This document shows, piece after piece, positions 44,888 to 59,645 of a stretch of DNA of 64,000 bases. Under the pieces are notes generated by a model that had not been told where the DNA came from, ran no database searches, and saw nothing but the letters and a program-made list of their open reading frames with translations. The stretch covers positions 1,280,575-1,344,574 of the forward strand of contig NW_021167085.1 of assembly GCF_003711515.1 (NCBI RefSeq), given 5' to 3'. The DNA is from Sodiomyces alkalinus F11 (taxonomy: Eukaryota > Ascomycota > Sordariomycetes > Glomerellales > Plectosphaerellaceae). Numbering within the stretch: the first letter of the stretch is position 1; the number at the start of each line of letters is the position of its first letter. Made by a program: the position numbers and the translations under genes.

Positions 44888-45943
44888 CTATTGAGCGAGG
44901 TACACTGTCTTCTACCCCAGATGAGGGACCGAGACGACGGGGGAGAGGAGGATTCACGAACAGCTAGCAGAAGAGTACTCATCTCGTAAGAGAGAGCTTA
45001 TAAAACCCGGCCACAAGATCAGTGGCAATGCCTGAAGGCTAAGCCAGCTCAGGTTTCCGAAGCAGTATGTCGATATGGCCTGCTCGAAATTAGCTATTGA
45101 TTCCAACTCGGACACTCGTGAACAACAGTCTGGAGGGGAACCCAGGGATTCTGCTCACATCCATTGGAGGTCTCTTAGCTGCAGAGATGGTAAAGTACCA
45201 GAGAAAGGCAAAAAGGTCAGAGCTGCGGATGTACGGAGTACACTACCTAGATCGGCAGGTCGCTGAACTGTTCGTACGAAGTAGCTTCACTGCTCATCAT
45301 TCCGAGTGCATGTGGTAAGTATCACGTCCTCAATCGACGTCATTGGATCTACGAAGTACATGAACAACCGTTTTTCTTGCCATGTCACTTTGCACCCCCT
45401 TGCATCCCCGCCCTGTGTGGCCAGTTGACTCCGCTAACGGCATGAGGCAGCATGTACTGGAAGTACTCTGTTCGAGAGGGTCGAGAACAACCTGAAAGCC
45501 TATGAGCTTATTACTCATGTCGATGCTAATAATTACCGTGTAACAGGTCGTTGTCTTGGCCAAATACAGGCTTATCAGGATCACTTCGCAGAGGAGTAAT
45601 TTCGTTGACATGAGATATGCTTGGTAAGGTAATACGGAGTACACCCAGTACCATAATGGGATGGACCCCCGCTCTCAAAGTCGCCACTTGCCGATATCGC
45701 ACGTGGCGAGGCAGTTGCTACCTACCAGTCGTACTAGGTCGATTTCCAATCACCATCAATCAATATAGGGTGGTTTCTATTTTCCCCGTGTCCATGTTGG
45801 CAACGAAGTAAGAAAAGAAAATAATTCCCTTTCTTCTATGATAAAACCGCTCCTCATAGTGTGCCTGGCTTCGGACGCGACGACGGATTGATTGTTTAAC
45901 CTGGCAACCTATTCTACCCGCCGCCACTCTCAACACCAGCACC
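44888..45943. other. Intergenic between the membrane protein and NAR1
   Basis: About 1 kb. It carries TACGGAGTA twice (45232-45240 and 45633-45641). It should include the missing 5' exon of the membrane protein. Frames such as 45330-45644 have no family character. Confidence 0.45.
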
Positions 45944-47701
45944 ATGAGTGCCATCCTCTCCGCAGACGACTTGAACGACTTCATCAGTCCCGGCGTCGCC
46001 TGCATCAAACCCGTGGAAACCCTTCCGAGCACCCCGCCTCCCGACACCTCCCTCGAGACTGAAGTAATCCTCGACGGTCAACCGGGCGCCGCCTCGTCTG
46101 CCACCAACGGAAACGCCCCAGCTCAGATCTCCCTGACGGACTGCCTGGCTTGTTCTGGCTGCGTCACCTCGGCCGAGGCAGTCCTCGTCGGCCTGCAAAG
46201 CCACAGCGAGGTCCTTAATACACTTGATTTTGGCCCATCACTTCGCATTGTCGGGCCAGACGACAAGGGACAGTTCAGGGTCGACGGACTCGAAGACGAG
46301 TCGCGAAAGCTTTTCGTGGCTAGCGTTTCGCCACAGGTCAGGGCAAATCTTGCTGCCGCGGCGGGCCGAGGTACAACCGAGAAAGAGGCGGGTTACATGT
46401 TGCAGAGGCTGTTGAGCGGCCCCGAAGGCCTTGCAGCAGGCGGCAAGTGGAATAATGGCTTCACGTGGGTCCTTGATACCAATGTCTCTCGGGAAGCGTG
46501 TCTCGTCCTGGGCGCCGACGAAGTTCTGGGAACCGATGAGGCTCCCCCATCCTCCGATCCGAAACCGACCCTTACGTCCAGCTGTCCCGGATGGGTGTGC
46601 TATGCCGAGAAGACCCATCCTCACGTTCTCCCCCATATCTCCAAAGTCAAGTCCCCACAGGCCCTCATAGGAACGCTCCTGAAGACCACTTTGAGTCGGA
46701 ACCTCGGGATTCCACCCAGTCGGATCTGGCACTTGGCCATAATGCCATGTTTCGACAAAAAATTGGAGGCGAGCCGTGAGGAACTGATGGATACTGCCTG
46801 GACGGGGGATAAGTCAACCGGCCGAGGTATTCGAGACGTGGATTGCGTCATTACCAGCAAGGAAATATTGATGCTGGCTGAATCGAGAGGCTTGAATTTC
46901 TTTGACCTGGCCCGAACGAAACCTATGGTTTCTCGCACGCCGTACCCAGACGTTCAGCTGGATCGGTTCCTATTCCCTCCGCGGCCCGCTCACAGGTCAT
47001 CCCAAGACGCGGGTACGTCAGGCGGCAACTTGTATTTCATTCTTCAGAGCGTGGTAGCGAGGAACCCAGGCTCCAAGATCAACATCGCACGGGGGAGAAA
47101 TGCGGATGTCACCGAATATACCGTCATATCTTCTGCCGGCGAACCGATATTTAAGGCAGCTCGGTTCTACGGCTTTCGAAATATTCAAAATCTCGTGCGC
47201 AGGCTGAAGCCGCCCCGCCCGTCTCGCATGCCCGGCGGGAAGCCCTTCGGAAGTGCAAGGAGACCCGCTGGAAAACCGTCTGGATTGGAGTATGCGTACG
47301 TGGAGGTCATGGCCTGTCCTGGAGGCTGCACCAACGGTGGTGGGCAGATCAAGGTCGATGATCCTATCAACATCGAACGAAACGGATTGGCAGAAAAGCC
47401 CGGCCCGCTAGAGCAGAAACAGTGGCTAGCAGAAGTAGATGAGGCGTATTTCTCGGAGGAGGACTCTGAGGGCGACGCCATTACCTCGGCATGCGAGGCG
47501 TCGCGGCCAGATGTGGTGGACGGAATTTCGCCGTCATACATTCGGGGGACCTTGACGCAGTGGTCGCGCATTACGGGCATAGACCTGAAGAGGCTCACGC
47601 TCACAAGTTATCGCGAAGTCATCAGCGATGTCGGGAAAGACAAGACGACCGACACGGAGAGGGTCGTCCAACTGGCTGGCAAGATCGGAGGTGGTTGGTA
47701 G
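45944..47701 (+). CDS. NAR1: Cytosolic iron-sulfur assembly factor NAR1 (Fe-only hydrogenase-like)
   Basis: 585 aa, single exon. N-terminal [20 protein letters not shown] supplies the first Cys of the N-terminal cluster, completed by [15 protein letters not shown] about 45 residues later. The H-cluster-like site is formed by [25 protein letters not shown] and [15 protein letters not shown]. Nar1 carries Fe-S clusters and delivers them with Cia1 to cytosolic and nuclear targets such as DNA polymerases and Rli1. Inserts rich in Pro/Arg/Gly ([20 protein letters not shown]) and an acidic stretch near residue 505 are typical of Pezizomycotina versions. Its stop is 54 bp from that of the SUZ-domain gene, so the 3' UTRs must overlap. 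Confidence 0.95.
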   Translation: MSAILSADDLNDFISPGVACIKPVETLPSTPPPDTSLETEVILDGQPGAASSATNGNAPAQISLTDCLACSGCVTSAEAVLVGLQSHSEVLNTLDFGPSLRIVGPDDKGQFRVDGLEDESRKLFVASVSPQVRANLAAAAGRGTTEKEAGYMLQRLLSGPEGLAAGGKWNNGFTWVLDTNVSREACLVLGADEVLGTDEAPPSSDPKPTLTSSCPGWVCYAEKTHPHVLPHISKVKSPQALIGTLLKTTLSRNLGIPPSRIWHLAIMPCFDKKLEASREELMDTAWTGDKSTGRGIRDVDCVITSKEILMLAESRGLNFFDLARTKPMVSRTPYPDVQLDRFLFPPRPAHRSSQDAGTSGGNLYFILQSVVARNPGSKINIARGRNADVTEYTVISSAGEPIFKAARFYGFRNIQNLVRRLKPPRPSRMPGGKPFGSARRPAGKPSGLEYAYVEVMACPGGCTNGGGQIKVDDPINIERNGLAEKPGPLEQKQWLAEVDEAYFSEEDSEGDAITSACEASRPDVVDGISPSYIRGTLTQWSRITGIDLKRLTLTSYREVISDVGKDKTTDTERVVQLAGKIGGGW

Positions 47702-47755
47702 ACTTGAGCATTCATTAGACGTAAAAATAACCCTTCGTCAAAAGAGACGATGTCA

Positions 47756-48747
47756 TCAATCTCTGCTGGCTCCTCGTCTAGCGAAGCCAAACCCGACTCG
47801 CCCACTCCCATCCGGGCCGTGTGGTGCTCGAATGACTGTCCCTGCTTGGTCCTGCTCCATAAGCGATGCACGGCCGGACGGTGTCGTGCTGCTGCTGCCG
47901 CCACTGTTCCCAACACCACCTCGTTTTTGGAGCTGAAATCCAGGTTTTGGCGAATGATTAGGGTCGTACAGTTCCTTTGTCTCGGAGCGGCCGTCCGGCC
48001 TTCTGGTCTGCTCATCCTGGAACTGTTGGTTGTGGTATTGGCCCTGTCGGCCGGGTCCCCCGCCGTTGCCGCCCCCCCTTCCACGTCCACGGCCTCTTGC
48101 GCCCCGTTGGTTATACCCGCCTCCGCGAGATTCCGGCCTCGGCGGGGTTACGGCACCCGGGCTAGACGCGCCGGACGACGGGTTCGGCTCCCCGAAGATC
48201 TTAGCCCGTACTTCGTCATATCGTCGCTGCTTTTCCTCGCGCTCTCGCTGCTGTTTGGCACGGATCTCCTCTGGGCTTAGCGTCCGCTCCTTCTTGCGTT
48301 CGTTTTCTTCGTCGTCCTCGCTTCCGTCGCCATCGTAGAGTTGAGATGGGGCCCCGGATACGGGGTCACGGCGGCGCGCAATGGTCTGTGTTGATGCGGG
48401 CGGGGGTCGGCGACTGAGGACCTTCACTTGTGGCTTGAAGGTAGACGCTAGGGGGACGCTGTTGGTCGCTTCGACGAAGTGGAAGGCTTCTGGAGATTCC
48501 CTGAGAGAAACGACAGATGTTAGTCGCGAGTCTGTCGCACTAGACTGCGATCAAAGGGGAAGAAGATGGTGCCATACGCAGATTCCCAGATCTTGCGATT
48601 CGTCTCCGCATGCAAAGCCCGTCTCTCCGACGCAGTCATGCGTCTCGGCGGCTCTGGTTCCGGTTCGGGCTGCTCAGCCAGTTTATCGGCTTGCACCTCC
48701 CAGTCATCATCTTCCCAGGCGTCAGGGATGACGCCTTTCTTGCCCAT
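47756..48747 (-). CDS. SUZ-domain RNA-binding protein, SZRD1-like
   Basis: Exons 48747-48578 and 48500-47756, 304 aa. The join (IWESA-ESPEAFHFVEATNS) is in frame. N terminus: MGKKGVIPDAWEDDDWEVQA, the Trp/Asp motif seen in small SUZ proteins. A SUZ-like charged segment (LSPEEIRAKQQREREEKQRR to AKIFGEPNPS) lies at about residues 130-175. An RGG-type box follows (GARGRGRGRGGGNGGG), and the C terminus ends APHGPDGSGRVGFGFARRG, which matches the SUZ-C type motif. SUZ domains bind RNA. A role in mRNA metabolism is inferred; the exact function is unknown. Tail to tail with NAR1. Confidence 0.8.
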
Positions 48748-49707
48748 GTTGGATCAGAGGTGCTTCATGTGAGCACAGGATCGATGATCTCAGGGAAAAA
48801 ATCTGGTGCATGTGGTGATAATTGCGATTTTGTGTCAAACATGAAAATCATCCTCATATCAAGATTGGTGTACCACTTCTAGAGGCCGCTTTCGGTGGAT
48901 GGATGTACGGAGGACGCTCTCCAAATCCGCGATCACGTGTACAATATTACGTATAATTCTGTAATTACCCCACAACGACGTACCTGGATTGTTACCTTAC
49001 AGTGAAAGGTCCAGATATCGAGCCACGAAGATACTGTACGATAGATATTTACTCCGTGGTGATGCCTCTCGCTTCCTTTCGCATGCTACAAACTATTTCC
49101 TAGCAAGGGATACGCTATTTTCTAGCTTATTATGGTCGTAGGAACATGTCTGATTCAGCGCCTTATTACCAGACACAGAAGCGCCTACTTCTAATGGCGA
49201 CGACTTGCAAGACGTTCGCACGGGTTCAGAATGTTCCCCGTCAGTAGTAGGTCGCCCTCTCTCCCATATCACACGTCTCTTTTCGCACGGCACTCTTCGG
49301 GACGAGCTACCTACGCATGGGTCTTCTTGGTCTCCTTGTGTATGACCATCCAGAATCAGAGCGCTGGATTACGAAAGCATTTGAAGAATATGGGTTTGAA
49401 GCATTGGTGTCCTGCCAAGGATGTTGCTTTTAGGACGCGCAATTGGCCCGTTTGCGCTGGGTGGCATCGAGGGAGAGTCCTAAGTTGGTCCATGGTATAT
49501 TTTCCCTTTCCCTTTTTACCTGACACTGAGCGCCCTACCAAAAGGAAACCGATAACAGCTTGTACAAATGCCAATCTTCAACTCGTGAATTCGGAACGAG
49601 AGGAAGCCCGGTGCTATGGCTGCAGATAGCCCCCGGTCACCTGAGTGACCTGACCGGTTTATCCACCCAGTCCTGAATTGCTGATCGTTACCGATTGGCT
49701 TCCAAGC
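48748..49707. other. Intergenic between the SUZ gene start and the DAHP synthase end
   Basis: About 960 bp. Contains a TTACTCCGTGG variant near 49050. No gene with family character. Confidence 0.45.
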
Positions 49708-51028
<1,321 letters not shown>

Positions 51029-52030
51029 GGCGGCGATGAGAGAGTGGGACGTAGCTCGATATATGGCAAACAAACGGAGAGGGAGATAGGGGGGAAATGG
51101 GGGAGAAAATGAATGAATTCCTTAGGCTGGAAGTCTCCTGCAAGTCTGACAGTCTCGGGCAGTTAACTGGGGCAACCAGCCGTTGAACAATACGTTAGGG
51201 CCACCGGAAACAATCCACAACGACTTATGAGGTGGATTTGGAGAGATGGAGTGTAGTTCTAATAAAATCGCGCCCTGTCTCGAGGAGTGAGCTATTTAGA
51301 TTACCGTGGCGGTTCTTCACGGAGCCCTCCCCTTTTTTCCCTTCTTTTCTTCTGCGGGAAAGAAAGACAAGAATAAGAAAAAAGAAAAAAAAAAAGAATA
51401 AGAAGAGTCTTTGCCGCCAGAAGAATCCGTTTCGATATGACCTGATGGGACAATAATTAGACTATGACTCCGATTGACGGAGAAGCCCCGCCAAAGAAAA
51501 AGTTGAGCTCACCGTGACCTTTGCCCCTCCCCCACTCTCGAGCTGACCACGCTCGATATCGGACGCCCGTGGTTGGCTACTGACCGACTAGGTACTGCGG
51601 GATCCCATCCCGATTACGGGCGGGGACTGCCGATTGCACACCGCTTAAATCCAAGCCGGAGGGCAACTTCTACAGTAGCTATGGATAATGCGATCTCCTT
51701 GCAATATCTATCCTCGTGTTCTGCGTAACACGATGATCGAGTTATTGGTTTATCAAACACTTTTTCTGTCTAACCTACCTACGTTTGCAATACGAGTTCG
51801 TGAGCATCATATCGAGTTTAGGGGAACGGAACCTTGATTTCTACGGAGAATTAGCTTCATAAGATACCTAACTACCTTACCTAAGGTAGCTGGCGCCTCC
51901 CTAAGGTACCTATTCGCATACAAACTGTAAACTGCGTAAACCGCAATACCTATCCAATAAGGAGGACGGCGTATCATAGCAGGAGTAACAATTAAGCACT
52001 AACAACAGTAACGAAAGCCACGTTCGCATA

Positions 52031-52038
52031 TCACGTGA
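52031..52038. promoter_or_regulatory. TCACGTGA E-box with adjacent ATTGG
   Basis: Palindrome TCACGTGA directly followed by TTGG, giving ATTGG (reverse CCAAT). It sits between the DAHP synthase and 14-3-3 genes. Candidate regulatory site by sequence only. Confidence 0.4.
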
Positions 52039-52864
52039 TTGGACAGCTCTGCCATAGCCAGCAAGAAACAGCTGCATAAAATAGCATCAAGAAGAAAGCG
52101 GCAGGGGTAGCGGGGGGCTGGAGGAAGCCAAAGGGAGACTTACTCTGTATTAACAAAGCCGAGACCAGATCACAAAGGCCGCTCGGTTGTTGGGAAAGCC
52201 TGGGCAAATCAACTGATTCAAGCCGTAAACATGACACCTTCAGTACCTTATCCATACGCAAGACCGTATAGAACGGATCTTAGGACGGGACGACGTGAGT
52301 GTACTTCGCACTTACCTATAGTCTCAGAAGTGGTGAGTGACGTATGTCGGGGGATGGAAGTGTCTAGAAACATGTACTTCACATGTTTCTCTGACGCCGT
52401 CTCAAAAGAGTACCTTAAGACATCTAGTACCTGAGCGGGACATAATCCAACCTAAACAAACACGTGACGAGACTCAACTTTCACAATTGAGGTATTCAGG
52501 TATTATCTACTAACCTAACATTCAGGGCTGAAGGATGGCACCCTTGATTCAAGTGGAGGCTCCCTCCCACGCCAGGGAGCCCATGCACCTGACTACCACT
52601 GCCACTGCCACTGCCACACGCCTGGGCAGCCTGACGCTGGCGCCACCCCAGAGCCCCGTCCCCCAATTTCCATCTTGCTTTTCGTCTCATCGACCTCCTT
52701 CCCACTTGGCTTTCCTACTTTCACCAAACCAACTTCACAACACTGCTTCATCAAAACTCCTCTTTTTGTAATCTCGACGCGTCCTCCTTCTCCCTACAAC
52801 GAGTTTTTCTTTCCAAATCTCTACATAAGAAACGTCCTTTACAACAGTCAGCCCCTTCCCAAAG

Positions 52865-53313
52865 GTATGTCACCGTCTCATTTCCGACCCCCCTCTGTCG
52901 TCATCGCAGCCTCCCTATTCGGACCACCCTACAACCTCATCCCCAACAGTGGCCCTGCCCTGCCATCTTTTGGGGCTTTGGCTCCCCTAACTACGCGTTA
53001 TCTGTTACTGCCTCGCCTCTGTCGGTCCCATTCTAGCAGGAGTTGTGGCACGCGCCGAAACCCCACCCTGAAGCGGGGGGCGGCCTCTGGCGGGATCGAC
53101 AAGAGAACGAGAGTTGTATCCACGTCCTTCAGCTCTTGCGATCCAAGCATTTCGTTACAGGCCTTTTCTTGTCACACAGTCTTCAATCTCGCGTATTGCT
53201 TTTGGTTTTATTTCGATCTGGTGCAAATCCATAAAGCGGTCTTGGATAGGCATTGTGTCGATTGAAGTGTTTCGTTCCGGTATACTGACGTGGATTATCA
53301 AACAGATATCCAG
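52865..53313 (+). other. Probable 5' UTR intron of the 14-3-3 gene
   Basis: Donor AAAG|GTATGT at 52865 and acceptor ATATCCAG ending at 53313, 11 bp before the ATG at 53325. The sequence between is CT-rich and the frame has no product. A leader intron like this is common in highly expressed fungal genes. Confidence 0.55.
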
Positions 53314-53324
53314 ACATCATCACC

Positions 53325-54413
<1,089 letters not shown>

Positions 54414-56549
54414 AACAAAAAAGTCTCGTCGTGTTGCTTTCTGGAACCTGCGGTCATGGACATGGGTGGACAGGTGTCTACGGAGTGCGGACTGGAGACG
54501 TGGTTTTTCTGCGGGTCGGCATTATTAGGGCAAACGCACATGCGCAACCAAGATTTTCTTCTTTTGGGGAGAGGAGCCCGATTCCGTCGGATTCTTCTCG
54601 GGAAAACAGATGATGAGGCCTAATAGAGCATTTTAGGGGGTGGGAAGCTACCACTGCTGCTTGTTAGACTCTAATCGACACCGCCTTTGACACCGATAAA
54701 AGAAGTGTGTCAATAATAATCATTATAGGGTGGCGTTATTCGGACTGCAGTACTTTGTGGTTTTTCGACTATGGGCAATCTACTTTATCGTCCTCGCAGG
54801 GTCTTATCAATGTCTTGATTGGAAAATATCTCGTCCCTCTCACAGAAAAGCTGGGTAGTCTGACGAAAGCACCAGTTGAGGCCTCTATCATTAACTGCCC
54901 CCAGGATTGATAACTCCGTCGAAAATAAGAGGAGATTTAATGGCAACTGCAGGGACCCGATTTCTCTGACGTCTTATTCCCCATTCGGGGCGTCTGTAGC
55001 CCTCTATTTCTATATTGAGGCCTTTCGAGTAAACCTCCCTTATTCCCAAGAACTTTGGCGGGTTAGCCCTCCGCCTGATGATAATCACGAATTCAGATTT
55101 CGGTACTAATTCATAATGATGCCCTGGAAACCAACGTACGAACTTACCAGGGTGAAGTCTCGTTTCTTCTACATGTCTATTTGTCGTCCTTGGTTGTGTT
55201 AACTCTAGCCGAGTTAACAGCTATAGATAGACCGCTAGAACTGAGAGGTTTGATCTTGTTCCCCCCCCCATCCTCCCTTCTCAGGTCCTAGGCGGCCCTC
55301 GAGATCCCGTTCATATTGCCAACCGAAGGGAACAGAGCCCTTAGCAGCAGCTTTTCCAGTGGTGATCATAGTAGGGTGTTCGCAAAGGCCAGGACATCCC
55401 CATTGACATGCGTAGGAGGGGCTGGCTCGCGCAACTCACCCAATACCCGGCTCCATTCTCATATGATTGTGAGTTACTAGTCGGTTTTCGCATAGCAGTC
55501 GAACTCTTTGCAACTTTTCCCCTAGGCTCGTCTTGGTAAAAGCCGGACGGTTGTCCGCCCAATGTCCTTTCAGCCTTGACGGGAAGCGGATTAAGCCTGA
55601 GTCGCACTTTTTGTATAACTGACACGGCGTTGCCGAGGACGTTCTACCGCCACGACCGTCTCCAGTTGCCCTGGCTAGCGTTGGTGCCTTCCCTGAGTTG
55701 CAGTTTCTCCATCTACATTGCCACCAAATTCTTACTCCGTAGATGGCCCGCTGGTGAAAGTCAACAAGAGGCTGATGGGCCAGCGGGCATACACGGGGGA
55801 GAGTATTATGGAGAGGGCGGAAAAGCAACTCATTCCGTATGCTGGAGGATAGAGGCTCCACAGATGTTTGGGGTTATTGTCCATGGTATTACTTGGCGGC
55901 CAAGGGTGGTGTGTGTGTATGTCTAGTAGACCTGATCTCTACCGATGGACGGTCGACTACGTAGGTATTAATTAGGGAAACGCGAAGTTGCAATGGCAGC
56001 GTTGGGATATCCTTGCGTTGATCGAGAAAATATTCTTAAGGGGACGAGTCCTGATGAAGACGAGATACCTGTATGACGGATAGGGAAGAGAGGCAATGCC
56101 AAGAACGCTGTACCAACGCTGTATGAAGCAACTGCGAAACAAGGACAAGCGGTGGGACTCGGACGAAAGCATTGTGGCTTGTGACGTTAGCCGCGAATTT
56201 GGAGGTCATGACCTTATTATGGCAACGGCACAATTAACCGGTGGGTGGTGGCCTGATGCCTGGTGCCAAACGGGGAACTCCGTGTTGAGAATAAGAAGAT
56301 ACCTACTTCAAGCAGGTAAGCACCCCTAATTTAAAGTAGCTACCTACTGCTAGGCTCTTGGACCCATCAGCGCACCCAGAATCCAATAAGAAGCATTTAT
56401 ACTAGCACTGTTTGTTTCGTCACATATTGCTTACTCGTCCGGTTTTACTCACCAAGTTAAACCTGCCATACATATACAACCTCCTCTCTACCCCAACTCT
56501 AAACCGTAACCACGCCCAACATCCGAGACGCTTCCCCCCTCTCACAACA
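54414..56549. other. Gene-free block between the 14-3-3 gene and INH1
   Basis: About 2.1 kb. Contains TACTCCGTA at 55733-55741 and a C-run near 55261. Frames such as 55436-55861 (minus) have no family character. Some may be 3' UTR or non-coding RNA; I see no gene. Confidence 0.45.
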
Positions 56550-57142
56550 ATGATTCGAACCTCCGTTATCAAGGCTGCTCGCCAGCCCGTAAACTTCACT
56601 TCCCGAGCGACGTTCACCACTACTACCCGCGTCATGGCTGCAGGCGATACTGGTGCTCCTCCCAAGACCGGCGGCGTCGGGTGAGTTAAATGACGGCATC
56701 ATGAAGCTTCTTGTTTGCCATTGTTCCTTTTTGCTACCTCTTTTCCTTCCCCCCACTTTCTGTGGTTTCGGCGTCTCTGGAGAAGTTTCCTCCCTCACAT
56801 GCCTCATCAGTTGGCATCGTTTGAAAGGGGATTCGGCTAACTTCATCCTTTGTCCTATCCCCGTTCACAGAGACGCGTTCCAGAGGCGCGAAAGGGCCAA
56901 CGAGGAATACGCTATCCGCCAGCGCGAGAAGGAGAAGCTCCAAGAGATGAAGAAGAAGATCGCAGAGCAGCAGGCTCACCTGCAGCAACTCTCCGACCAC
57001 ATGTGCGTTCCCACCGATCGGCACTCTCCTATATCCCGATCGACGCTCCTACCCCAAACGACTGGAGGATTCATGCTAATCAATCGTTTCACATGATTAC
57101 AGTGACGAGATAACGAGGGATCAGGGTGGTGAGAAGAACTGA
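56550..57142 (+). CDS. INH1: Mitochondrial ATPase inhibitor, IF1 family
   Basis: Exons 56550-56680, 56871-57002 and 57103-57142, 100 aa. An Arg/Thr-rich presequence (MIRTSVIKAARQPVNFTSRA to TTTTRVMA) precedes the inhibitory core GDAFQRRERANEEYAIRQRE and a coiled coil (KEKLQEMKKKIAEQQAHLQQ). IF1-type proteins block ATP hydrolysis by F1-ATPase when the membrane potential falls, in the matrix. The last exon is 13 codons. The joins rest on GT-AG sites and on the conserved core spanning exon 1 to 2. Convergent with NSP1. Confidence 0.9.
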
Positions 57143-57487
57143 GGTCTCACTCAATACGTCTGGACCCATATAGAAGAACCCAATCAAGTCATTGTCCACG
57201 AAGAGAACAGGCTACTGTAACACAAGGGGGAAGGAAGGATCGGACGCCGAAACCAGCCCGAACTGTTCTGATCACATGAGTTTTCTCCATGGGAATGCGG
57301 CTGCGACAATTGCGTATTGCCGCAACTAGCGAAGTAATGTACAGTAGATATGATCATCAAGGGCACCTCGAGTGCAGCCCATTCCTCTCAATGGACAGAC
57401 AGTGTTTCACTTTGACAAAACCTCCATGTAGCCTTCCCGTTGCGCATCTCTGTTTCATCCGGGCTTTGTTAACACAGAAGCACACTT
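57143..57487. other. Intergenic between convergent INH1 and NSP1
   Basis: About 345 bp of shared 3' DNA. No distinct feature seen. Confidence 0.45.
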
Positions 57488-59645
57488 CTATCGCCTGCCC
57501 ATGTAGGAGCGATAGAAGCCCTCGGCAGCATCGCTCTCGGCTCCATATTGAGCGCCGAGGTTGTTGCTCGACTTTTGGGCCGCCGATACCTTGGCTTGAA
57601 GTGCAGCTGCGTTCTGGTCGATCCACTGGAGTTGCGAGAGATGACCGTTCAGAACCCGGACGATTTGGCTCAGCTGTTATGAGTGTTAGTTCAGCGTCGT
57701 ACATATCATATTGTAGTAGTAGACTTGGACGTACCGGATCCTCTGGCATGGTGCCCTTGCTCAAGGTGCCAGAGATCTCATTGATCTCCTTGACCATCTT
57801 GGACAGATCCCGACTCTTCTCATCAAGGTGCTGGGTCAGTTTCTCAGCCAGCTTGTAGGTGCGTTCCCGCTCCTGATCAGGGCCTGCAAGGGCCTCGCCC
57901 TGGCCCATCTGGCGAGAGAACATTTCCTTGACCTCATTCTCATACCGGTTGAGCCATTCCTCAAGCTCATCCTGTTGACTTTCCACGGCCTGGAGCTGAC
58001 GCTCGATCTCATGGCTCGCCTTCTCCGCCTCGAAAGTATTAAGGTAAAGCTTTTGAACCTTCTCGCCGTTGTTGACGAGTGTGAGATCCCAGCTGGATGC
58101 CTCTTCGGCGTATCGTTTGAATTCCTTTTGGTACTTGGAAAGGTTGGAAGCCCACTTAGTTAGCACATCGTCTATCGACTTGTTCCTCAGGCGAGGCAAC
58201 TGAGAGGGAGGTCCGGTCGTCGAGGCGCCCAAGGCATTGCCTGAAGCCGTTGTGGCGTTCTGAGCGATGCTCGCGCCTAGAGCGGTGGTTGAAGGCTTGG
58301 CTCCACCCCCGGACGCAGCCGTCGTTGCAGGAGTTGAAGCGGTTGTCGTCGATGTCGCGGGGGCGGACGTGGTGGTGGTCGCAGGTTGTGACGAGGCCGT
58401 GGTTGCCGCAGCACCGAAGAGACCACCGCTGGCAGGTTTGGCTTGCGTTGTCGAGGAGCTCTGATTTCCGAACAGAGATGACGTGGCGGGTGCAGCAGTA
58501 GCGGGGGCGCTTGCAGGCGTGGTAGTTGGTTTGTTGCCAAAGAGACCCCCAGACGTCGCCGCCGTCGTAGTTGCAGGGGCAGCGGACGAGGCAGCGTTGC
58601 CGAAAAGACCACCTGCAGTGCTAGTAGCAGGAGCCGAGGCAGCGGGCGTGGATGTAGCAGGTCTGGCGCCGAACAAACCGCCAGATGACGCAGCAGCTGG
58701 CTGGGTAGACGGAGTCGACTGTTGATTGCCGAAGAGGCCGCCAGATGATGTAGTAGTAGCAGCAGGCTTCTGGCCGAACAAACCGCCACCTGTCGACTGT
58801 GCGCCGGCCGTGGAAGTATTGCCGAAAAGCGAAGCGCCCGAGGTTGTAGGCTGGCTGGATGGGACAGCTTGAGTGGTCGTTGCGGAAGGGGCAGATCCAA
58901 AGAGACCCCCCGCGGCGGGCTTGGACGCATCCGTCGGAGGCGCTCCGGCTGGGGTAGTAGACGGCTGAGCAAACAGGCTCTTTGCGGGAGTTGCTTGCGT
59001 GGTGGGAGTTGTGCTAGCTTGTTGCTGTGTGTTGGCGGCGGGCGATGTTGGATTTCCGAACCGCCCGCCAGCCGAAGGCGCCGTCAAGCCAGTAGACTGC
59101 GCCTGGCTCGTGGCCTGAGAACCAAACAACCCACCAGAGGATGTTGAAGTATTAGTATTCCCAGCTCCTCCGAAAAGGCTCGGGTTCGAACCAGAAGTGG
59201 CATTCCCGGTACCACCGAAAAGCGAGGATCCCCCAGTCGCGGTTGAACCAGCACCTGACGTATTACTGAAGAGGCCTCCGGATGCTTGTGCAGATGTGCT
59301 CGGAGTAGACGCAGCGGCGTTTCCAAATAGACTACCAGATGTAGTTGGAGTGCTCGAAGATCCAGTGGCGCCAGAGGCTGCAGGGGTAGTACCGGCATTG
59401 CCGAATAGACCTCCAGGCTTCTGAGCAGAGCTGTTCCCAAAAAGAGATCCCCCCGAGGCCGAATTGCTTGTGCCGGAGCCACCAGCGGTATTGTTGTTCG
59501 AGGGCCCGCCCAGGTTGCCAAAGGAGAATGAAGGGGTGCCGGTCGCAGCTCCGAAGACGGCTCCAGAGGCTGGGGCAGAGGTGGCCGGGTTCGACTGACC
59601 GCTCGAGGTCGGTGTCGAACTGGGAGCCCCAAAGTTAAACGACAT
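57488..59645 (-). CDS. NSP1: FG nucleoporin NSP1
   Basis: Exons 59645-57735 and 57673-57488, 698 aa. Residues 1-475 are an FG-repeat region with many GLFGN, SLFGN and GGLFG motifs in Ser/Thr/Ala/Pro spacers, starting MSFNFGAPSSTPT. Residues about 480-640 form the Nsp1 C-terminal coiled-coil domain (PRLRNKSIDDVLTKWASNLS, then KYQKEFKRYAEEASSWDLTL). The short last exon continues the helix (LSQIVRVLNGHLSQLQWIDQ) and ends FYRSYMGRR. Nsp1 binds Nup57/Nup49 and Nup82 in the nuclear pore, and its FG domain interacts with transport receptors. Reading through the intron would lose the true C terminus. The high GC and repeat content make the antisense frames long; they are not genes. Confidence 0.95.

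Larger units (their letters stand above)
51029..53324. other. Divergent upstream region of DAHP synthase and 14-3-3 genes
   Basis: About 2.3 kb. It contains CTACCTTACCTAAGGTAGC at 51872-51890, CTAAGGTACC at 51901-51910 and TCACGTGA followed by TTGG at 52031-52041 (E-box next to a CCAAT-type box). An imperfect CCACTG hexamer repeat is near 52590-52618, and a purine run AAAAAAAAAAGAATAAGAAGA is near 51385. The right part is probably the 14-3-3 leader, with an intron. Confidence 0.5.

Noticed and set aside
58277..59632. Long antisense frames over NSP1
   Set aside because: They mirror the GC-rich FG repeats and encode only Pro/Leu/Arg low complexity.
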